A stretch of DNA of 64,000 nt from Neobacillus kokaensis (GTDB lineage Bacteria; Bacillota; Bacilli; Bacillales; Cytobacillaceae). The position numbers and the translations under genes are program-made. The notes under the pieces are model-generated. The model made no database searches. It had not been told where the DNA came from and saw nothing but the letters and a program-made list of their open reading frames with translations. Where the stretch lies: NCBI RefSeq assembly GCF_014656545.1, contig NZ_BNDS01000008.1, positions 1-64,000 on the forward strand, read 5' to 3'. Each line of letters starts with the position of its first letter. The stretch's first letter is position 1. This document shows, one piece after another, positions 59,451-64,000 of this stretch.

Positions 59451-60218
59451 TTAAATCTTAATATCAATCTTTCCATTTTTCTTTAGCTCTTCCACCCGCT
59501 GAGCGAGTTTTTCCTGTTGCTTTTGCTGTTTAAGGGATGTTTCGATTTGCGGTTTTACTTCTTCCATTTTTGGGACCTCTTGTCCAGCGCTCTTTGCTTG
59601 TTCCGCATATTGATCATATGTTTTTTGAATTTCTTCATCGGTTATTTTACCAATCGCTACTTCTTTCTCGACGTATTGTGCAAATTTAATATCGTCCGCT
59701 ATTTGGGCTTCAAGTGTTTTCATATCCATGCCGGATTTTTTAAGAGCAGCCTCAAATTCCTTTTCTGTTTTAAATTGTTTTTTCGTTTCATCCAGCCGCT
59801 TTTTAATATCTGCCTCCGTAGCTTTGTAGCCTTTTTTATCTGCCTCTTGAAGAAGAAGGGCTTGTCCGACTAAGCTGTCAATTGTTTGATTTTTCACTTG
59901 CGCTGCAGCTTCTGTAGAAGTTGGATCTTGTCCCACTTGCTGCATTTGTCCTTGTGTATAGGCTAAGGCATTGTTATAGTCGCTTCCTAAAATTTCTTTA
60001 TCATTCACGATGGCAACAATTTTCTTTTCATCTACTTGCTGCGCTTCTAATTTCTTTTGCATATCTTCCATTTGCTTTTGCTGTTCCTTCTGCTGCTCGG
60101 TTTCCGCTGTTTTTGCTTTATTATCATTTTTAGCTTCTTTGCTTTCTTCATTTCCTCCGCATGCTGCTAAAACCACGGACATTAGACCGGTTATTACGAT
60201 AAACATTATTTTTTTCAT
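59451..60218 (-). CDS. SurA N-terminal-domain lipoprotein (PrsA-like foldase without PPIase domain)
   Basis: 255 residues. A lipoprotein signal MKKIMFIVITGLMSVVLAAC gives lipid-modified Cys20, followed by a charged coiled linker (25-60). Residues about 65-245 match the SurA_N chaperone region: VAIVNDKEILGSDYNNALAY, TIDSLVGQALLLQEADKKGY. No parvulin PPIase domain is present, unlike PrsA. It is probably an extracytoplasmic chaperone at the membrane-wall interface. Single-gene unit with ribosome site AAGGAG. Confidence 0.85.
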   Translation of the reverse strand: MKKIMFIVITGLMSVVLAACGGNEESKEAKNDNKAKTAETEQQKEQQKQMEDMQKKLEAQQVDEKKIVAIVNDKEILGSDYNNALAYTQGQMQQVGQDPTSTEAAAQVKNQTIDSLVGQALLLQEADKKGYKATEADIKKRLDETKKQFKTEKEFEAALKKSGMDMKTLEAQIADDIKFAQYVEKEVAIGKITDEEIQKTYDQYAEQAKSAGQEVPKMEEVKPQIETSLKQQKQQEKLAQRVEELKKNGKIDIKI

Positions 60219-60383
60219 AATCGCTCTCCTTCAGCTAGAAGTGTAATTTTTCCAAAAAAAATCATCTATTGCGCATTATAAAGTAAATCTTACGAAAAAA
60301 GAACCTTACGTGATCAATCTTAAGATTTGTAACAGGATTGAAATGCTTTATCATACAGGAAAACCGTTAGCGTTATGTTTTTC

Positions 60384-61325
60384 TTACGTTTCATCGTGCA
60401 CATCTACTTCTTCTTTCCTTTTTGCCTTTCTTTTAACCTTGTATTGTTCAAAATCCCACTTTGATAAAAATTCTTTGGCAGAAGTATAGCCTGACTTATA
60501 AAGAAAATCAATCTCATCGTCATTCAATTCAAAATCAGTTGCGTTGATGTCTCCAGTCGGAATTTGAATCGTACGTCCAATCGTTTCTTCATTCATATGC
60601 CGTAAATCATGGGCTTGAAGCATTGTTTTAAAAATATTTTTGAACAGGTGGAGCGGCGTTGGTATAACTGGATCTATGTCAACTTTATCCTTCACAAAAC
60701 GGAACCCAAACGTTGGGAATCGAGGGTTTTCCGCATCAAATAACCATATTGGGAAGTTACTAAGCAAACCGCCATCTAAAATGTAGGATTTGTTAAGGCC
60801 TTTTGATTTCCAAATAACCGGACGGTAGAAAAATGGCAGTGAGGCACTCATCATAACGGCAGTTGAAATGTTTAAATCAGCAGGTGTCATCCTATAGCGA
60901 TTCAAATCATCCGGAAAGATAAGCATTTGGCCATTCGAAACATCAGAAGCAATAATTTTCAACTTTCCATCTGGAAGATCGGCAAATGTCTTAATGCCTT
61001 TTTTGGCAAGAAGGGAATCCACCCATGTTTCCAAATAATCGTTTTTATATATACCTAGATGAATCATAAGTTCTAAGAGCATGCCGAAAATGGGAATTCG
61101 ATTGATGAACGTCCTGCCTCGAAGCTTTGAAAAATCGAGTTCCCTCAGACACTCTCTAATTTCATAGCTTTTGTAGCCGCTTGCCAAAAGAGCTGCAATT
61201 ACCGCTCCCGCTGATGTTCCAGCCAGCCTTACCCACTCTACATTTTCCTCTTCCATTGCTTGAATCGCTCCAACAAAAGCAATTCCCCTAGCTCCACCAC
61301 CTTCAAAAACAGCATCTGCCTTCAA
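60384..61325 (-). CDS. Patatin-like phospholipase
   Basis: 313 residues. Oxyanion hole GGGARG (residues 9-14), nucleophile elbow GTSAG (about 39-43) and catalytic DGG in YILDGGLLSNFP are all in place, defining a Ser-Asp dyad patatin. It would hydrolyse acyl ester bonds of phospholipids or neutral lipids; no signal peptide is seen, so it is cytosolic or membrane-peripheral. Start TTG 61325 follows GAGGTGG. The C-terminal tail is basic (KVKRKAKRKEEVD). Confidence 0.9.
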   Translation of the reverse strand: MKADAVFEGGGARGIAFVGAIQAMEEENVEWVRLAGTSAGAVIAALLASGYKSYEIRECLRELDFSKLRGRTFINRIPIFGMLLELMIHLGIYKNDYLETWVDSLLAKKGIKTFADLPDGKLKIIASDVSNGQMLIFPDDLNRYRMTPADLNISTAVMMSASLPFFYRPVIWKSKGLNKSYILDGGLLSNFPIWLFDAENPRFPTFGFRFVKDKVDIDPVIPTPLHLFKNIFKTMLQAHDLRHMNEETIGRTIQIPTGDINATDFELNDDEIDFLYKSGYTSAKEFLSKWDFEQYKVKRKAKRKEEVDVHDET

Positions 61326-61682
61326 GTATTTACCACCTCACGATAAGAGTTATGGTATTGCGTAGTCATAAGATAGTTAATAATATCGGTAATTTTCTGA
61401 CTCTTATAGTCTATGTAAAATAAATCGTGATGTAAATCCGACGATGTATTTATTTTCCATATTATTCATGCACGGGTTACAATTCCCTACAATTTCTCCA
61501 AGGTGTAGAAATTGTCACTTCCCCATTTAACCCCAATATTATCGCTGCAAATATACTTAATTCGACACGTTTACCAAATGTTAATAATATCCGAATCGAT
61601 TCTTAATAATTGTTTCCTATAATTTAAGGAGATTTGTAGTGTAAAGTTGTACATAATTTTTAAAGAATGGGAAGTGTGGAAA
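61326..61682 (+). other. Divergent promoter region before the first GDPD gene
   Basis: No gene. TATAAT at 61618-61623 precedes the gene at 61683. TTTACC (61570) and TTAATA (61581) are 11 bp apart, a weak resemblance to PhoP half-sites. Confidence 0.4.
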
Positions 61683-62495
61683 ATGAAGAAGAAAAGAATC
61701 TTATCAATTGCTGCTCCATTTGTATTAGCGACAACTCTATTTGGACATGCTGCAAGTGCAGCGCCGAATGATAACTGGTTAAACAGCAGCAAAATGGAGT
61801 TAAGTGCTCACCGTGGCGCTCAAGTGGCAGCGCCTGAAAACACATTAGAGGCGATCACTCAGGCTGGAATATTAGGATATGGCTTTGTTGAAATTGATGT
61901 TCAACAAACGAAGGACGGTCATTATATCTTAATGCACGATAAAACAATCGATCGCACCACTACTGGCACTGGGAATGTTAAAGATTTGACATTAAAAGAT
62001 ATTCAAAGCTTTAAGATAGAAGACAAAGCAGGAAATGTAACAGAATATAAAGTACCAACATTGGAAGAAGTACTTGACGAAGCTCATAAATACAATATTG
62101 GTATCAATTTTGATGGTTCAAAAGGTAATTGGGATGACAAGGAATTCGTAGACGGTCTTATGGAAGAAGCTGAAGAAGCTCAAGTATTACATCATTCATT
62201 TTTTGTCTTAAGTAATGATGACATTAGAGATCAATTTAACGAATGGTACCCAGAAGCAACTGTAACATTCCTTGGAAATGCATTAACCAATCTAGAAAGC
62301 GATATCGAAGAGTTACAGCAATATGAAAATGCCATTTACACAACATCGATTAAAAATGTTGATGAAGAAACGGCTAAAGAAATAAGAAAAGCGGGCCTAA
62401 AATTACATGTATACTCCGTTAACACAGCTGAAACCTATGAAAAGGCGAAAAGAATTCATCCACGTTTGATTGAAACAGATGTCATTGTACCTTAA
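61683..62495 (+). CDS. Secreted glycerophosphodiester phosphodiesterase-family protein
   Basis: 270 residues. Signal peptide with cleavage after GHAASA (about residue 26). GDPD motifs: LSAHRGAQVAAPENT (catalytic His, Glu), VEIDVQQTKDG (metal Glu/Asp) and LMHDKTIDRTT (second His). The later metal Glu, IExK in most members and in the paralogue at 62820, is replaced by INFDGSKG, so metal binding may differ. It releases glycerol-3-phosphate from phosphodiesters or teichoic acids. Start 61683 is chosen at the signal peptide. Confidence 0.87.
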   Translation: MKKKRILSIAAPFVLATTLFGHAASAAPNDNWLNSSKMELSAHRGAQVAAPENTLEAITQAGILGYGFVEIDVQQTKDGHYILMHDKTIDRTTTGTGNVKDLTLKDIQSFKIEDKAGNVTEYKVPTLEEVLDEAHKYNIGINFDGSKGNWDDKEFVDGLMEEAEEAQVLHHSFFVLSNDDIRDQFNEWYPEATVTFLGNALTNLESDIEELQQYENAIYTTSIKNVDEETAKEIRKAGLKLHVYSVNTAETYEKAKRIHPRLIETDVIVP

Positions 62496-62554
62496 TTCAT
62501 TGATGGAATAATTGTAAATTATAAAGATGCCCAAATATAAAATCTCCTGACACT

Positions 62555-62590
62555 CCCCCCATCCATAAATGGATGGGGTTTCACCTTTAA
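62555..62590 (+). repeat. CCCCATCCAT/ATGGATGGGG hairpin (IS200/IS605-end-like)
   Basis: CCCCATCCAT (about 62561-62570) and ATGGATGGGG (62573-62582) form a perfect 10-bp stem with an AA loop, followed by TTTCACC. Hairpins of this wording occur at the right ends of IS200/IS605/TnpB elements. No tnpA or tnpB is present. It could also terminate the upstream gene. Confidence 0.45.
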
Positions 62591-62708
62591 ATAAACCAGG
62601 TTCTTCCAATCTCTAGAATGAATCTAGCAAATGAACATCACTTCGGTCTAAAAGGCCTCAACAGCCGAAATCGTTCTAATGGCCCCTGCTAGCCTCTAGG
62701 TAATTTTC

Positions 62709-62735
62709 CTTACAAAATTTCACATTATTTTTACA
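62709..62735 (+). promoter_or_regulatory. PhoP-box-like direct repeats upstream of second GDPD gene
   Basis: CTTACA (62709), TTCACA (62719) and TTTACA (62730) recur every 10-11 bp, as in Bacillus PhoP boxes (TT(A/T/C)ACA repeats). They lie about 85 bp before the start of a glpQ-like gene, a known Pho-regulon type. PhoP control is inferred. Confidence 0.6.
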
Positions 62736-62819
62736 TCACCCCTCTATAAAATTAATATTCTATTGTTATTTTTAAAAAGTAATCTATTCAAATAAATGAA
62801 ATGATGGGAGATGTTCAGA

Positions 62820-63674
62820 TTGAGAAGAAAATGGTTACCTGCTCTTGGTGCTCTTGCTTTAGGAATCGGTGTTTTGTCTGGCGGAGGGAATGCCTTTGCG
62901 ACAGAAAAACATAAGGATATTTTAAATGTTTCACACCGTGGTGCTTCAGGTCATGCTCCGGAACACACTCTCATATCCTATGACATGGGAGAAAAAATGC
63001 ACGGGGACTATATTGAAATTGACCTGCAAATGACAAAGGATGGACAATTAATCGCCATGCACGATGAGAAAGTTGATCGGACGACAGATGGGACAGGCTT
63101 TGTTAAGGATTACACATTAGCAGAAATCAAGCAATTAGACGCAGGAAGCTGGTTTAACGAAAAATACCCACAATACGCTGATCCAGATTATGCAGGGTTA
63201 AAAGTACCAACGCTTGAAGAGGTCTTCAAAAAATTCGGCAAAAACAACGAATATTATATTGAAACAAAGTCGCCGGAAATCTATCCAGGTATGGAAAAGG
63301 AACTTTTACGCCTCATCGATAAGTATGATATCGATAAAGAGACACTTCTTGTTCAATCTTTTAGCCCACAAAGCTTAGAAATTATGCATAAACTTGATCC
63401 ATCTGTTAAGCTAGTTCAATTACTATCTTATAAAACAAAAGCGGTAATAACAGATGAAGAAATTGCAGCCATTAAAGAGTATGCCATGGGAGTAGGTCCT
63501 AACCACACCTATTTAAACGAAGAATACGTACAAAAGGTCGTTAACAACGGGCTTGAAATCCATCCATATACAGTAAATGATAAAGAAAGAATGAAGCAGT
63601 TAATTGACTGGGGTGTGACAGGAATGTTCACCAACTTCCCAGACTTGCTTCATGAAGTGAAGAAAGGTAGATAA
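62820..63674 (+). CDS. glpQ: Secreted glycerophosphodiester phosphodiesterase (GlpQ-like)
   Basis: 284 residues. Signal peptide ending near GGGNAFA. Complete GDPD site: VSHRGASGHAPEHT, IEIDLQMTKDGQLIAMHDEK, DRTTDGTG and YYIETKSPEIYP (metal Glu). The typical GDPD insertion follows the first motif. It resembles GlpQ, which degrades glycerophosphodiesters and wall teichoic acid for phosphate recovery. Start TTG 62820 is chosen because GGGAG lies 9 nt upstream and directly abuts the alternative ATG 62811. PhoP-like repeats lie upstream. Confidence 0.9.
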   Translation: MRRKWLPALGALALGIGVLSGGGNAFATEKHKDILNVSHRGASGHAPEHTLISYDMGEKMHGDYIEIDLQMTKDGQLIAMHDEKVDRTTDGTGFVKDYTLAEIKQLDAGSWFNEKYPQYADPDYAGLKVPTLEEVFKKFGKNNEYYIETKSPEIYPGMEKELLRLIDKYDIDKETLLVQSFSPQSLEIMHKLDPSVKLVQLLSYKTKAVITDEEIAAIKEYAMGVGPNHTYLNEEYVQKVVNNGLEIHPYTVNDKERMKQLIDWGVTGMFTNFPDLLHEVKKGR

Positions 63675-63735
63675 GTTCTTTAGTATAATCGAATGGGAGA
63701 GGAGTAATTTTCTCCCCTTTGTTGTTTGTTCAGCA

Positions 63736-63767
63736 AGCCAAGAAAAAAATGTTTCTTGGCTTTTTTA
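63736..63767 (+). terminator. Intrinsic terminator of the glpQ-like gene
   Basis: AAGCCAAGAAA pairs with TTTCTTGGCTT and is followed by TTTTTT. Confidence 0.9.
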
Positions 63768-63860
63768 TTACTTCTAAGCAGTTATTCAGCCCCATACAAT
63801 TAAATGAACTAAATCCACTTTTCATTTCTTCTTTTACTAAATTCAAAGGAGTCTTTTCAA

Positions 63861-64000
63861 ATGACAAATCCATTTCAAGTACTTGTGCATGATTCTGCAA
63901 ACGGCGAGCATCCGATTGAACAATTTTTGAATACTATTGATATTCCCCTTGTCCAATACAAGAAAGAAGATGAAACATTAAAACTTGAAGACTTCCATTT
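63861..64000 (+). CDS. Start of an unidentified gene, cut by the window edge
   Basis: An open frame of 46 codons from ATG 63861, with AAAGGAG 9 nt upstream, reading TNPFQVLVHDSANGEHPIEQ and FLNTIDIPLVQYKKED before the window ends. It looks like a genuine gene start (good ribosome site, no stop), but too little is present to assign a family. Confidence 0.6.
   Translation, partial: MTNPFQVLVHDSANGEHPIEQFLNTIDIPLVQYKKEDETLKLEDFH

Overview
The window looks like a chromosomal segment of a low-GC Firmicute of the family Bacillaceae (Bacillus/Neobacillus-like). Supporting signs are strong AGGAGG-type ribosome binding sites, many TTG/GTG starts, a ComK-like competence regulator, a Des/DesR pair, a SigB-type promoter, and a Bacillus-style exopolysaccharide operon carrying what looks like an EAR (epsC) antitermination RNA. 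Genus is inference; no rRNA, tRNA or housekeeping marker is present.

Left part (1-5.0 kb): a universal stress protein with a SigB-like promoter, a 30-residue ORF with its own promoter, DinB and isochorismatase-family enzymes, a frameshifted VOC gene, and a YczE-type membrane protein that lacks a canonical start codon. From 5.0 to 11.6 kb a nine-gene minus-strand operon pairs a GntR/UTRA regulator with a complete mannose-family PTS (IIA, IIB, IIC, IID), two TIM-barrel amidohydrolases, an eIF2B-like isomerase homologue and a BtpA/SgcQ-like protein. I think this is an undescribed carbohydrate (possibly lactone) catabolic pathway.

12-37 kb is an accessory mosaic: a winged-helix protein, a comK paralogue, two small XRE regulators, a Mrr-like nuclease coupled to a propeller-like protein, a REP-associated (Y1/HUH) transposase coupled to a stand-alone ComM C-terminal-like protein, an arginase-family/GltS/LysR cluster, a desaturase with a damaged DesR, a NucS-like nuclease with a RAMA-like domain, a Bcr/CflA exporter, a PAS protein behind an FNR-type box, and a cyclase/sodium symporter/GntR cluster. 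The gaps hold at least ten copies of a REP-like repeat (core GGTGACAGGCACC), and several are preceded by a second repeat with paired AAACGTTTATTT motifs. A second, decayed HUH transposase and DnaD, IstB and HTH gene remnants lie here too.

37.8-57.9 kb is one long minus-strand polysaccharide operon: Wzz-like modulator, tyrosine kinase and phosphatase, the EAR-like RNA, a 4,6-dehydratase, priming transferase and 4-ketoreductase, CapE/F/G for UDP-L-FucNAc, glycosyltransferases, an acyltransferase, Wzy, a pyruvyltransferase and Wzx. The distal half is visibly more AT-rich than the proximal half. The right end (58-64 kb) holds an SGNH-like exported protein, a 52-bp tandem repeat array, a SurA-N lipoprotein, a patatin-like lipase and two secreted glycerophosphodiesterases, one behind a PhoP-like direct repeat. 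All functions are read from sequence and family knowledge; nothing was searched.
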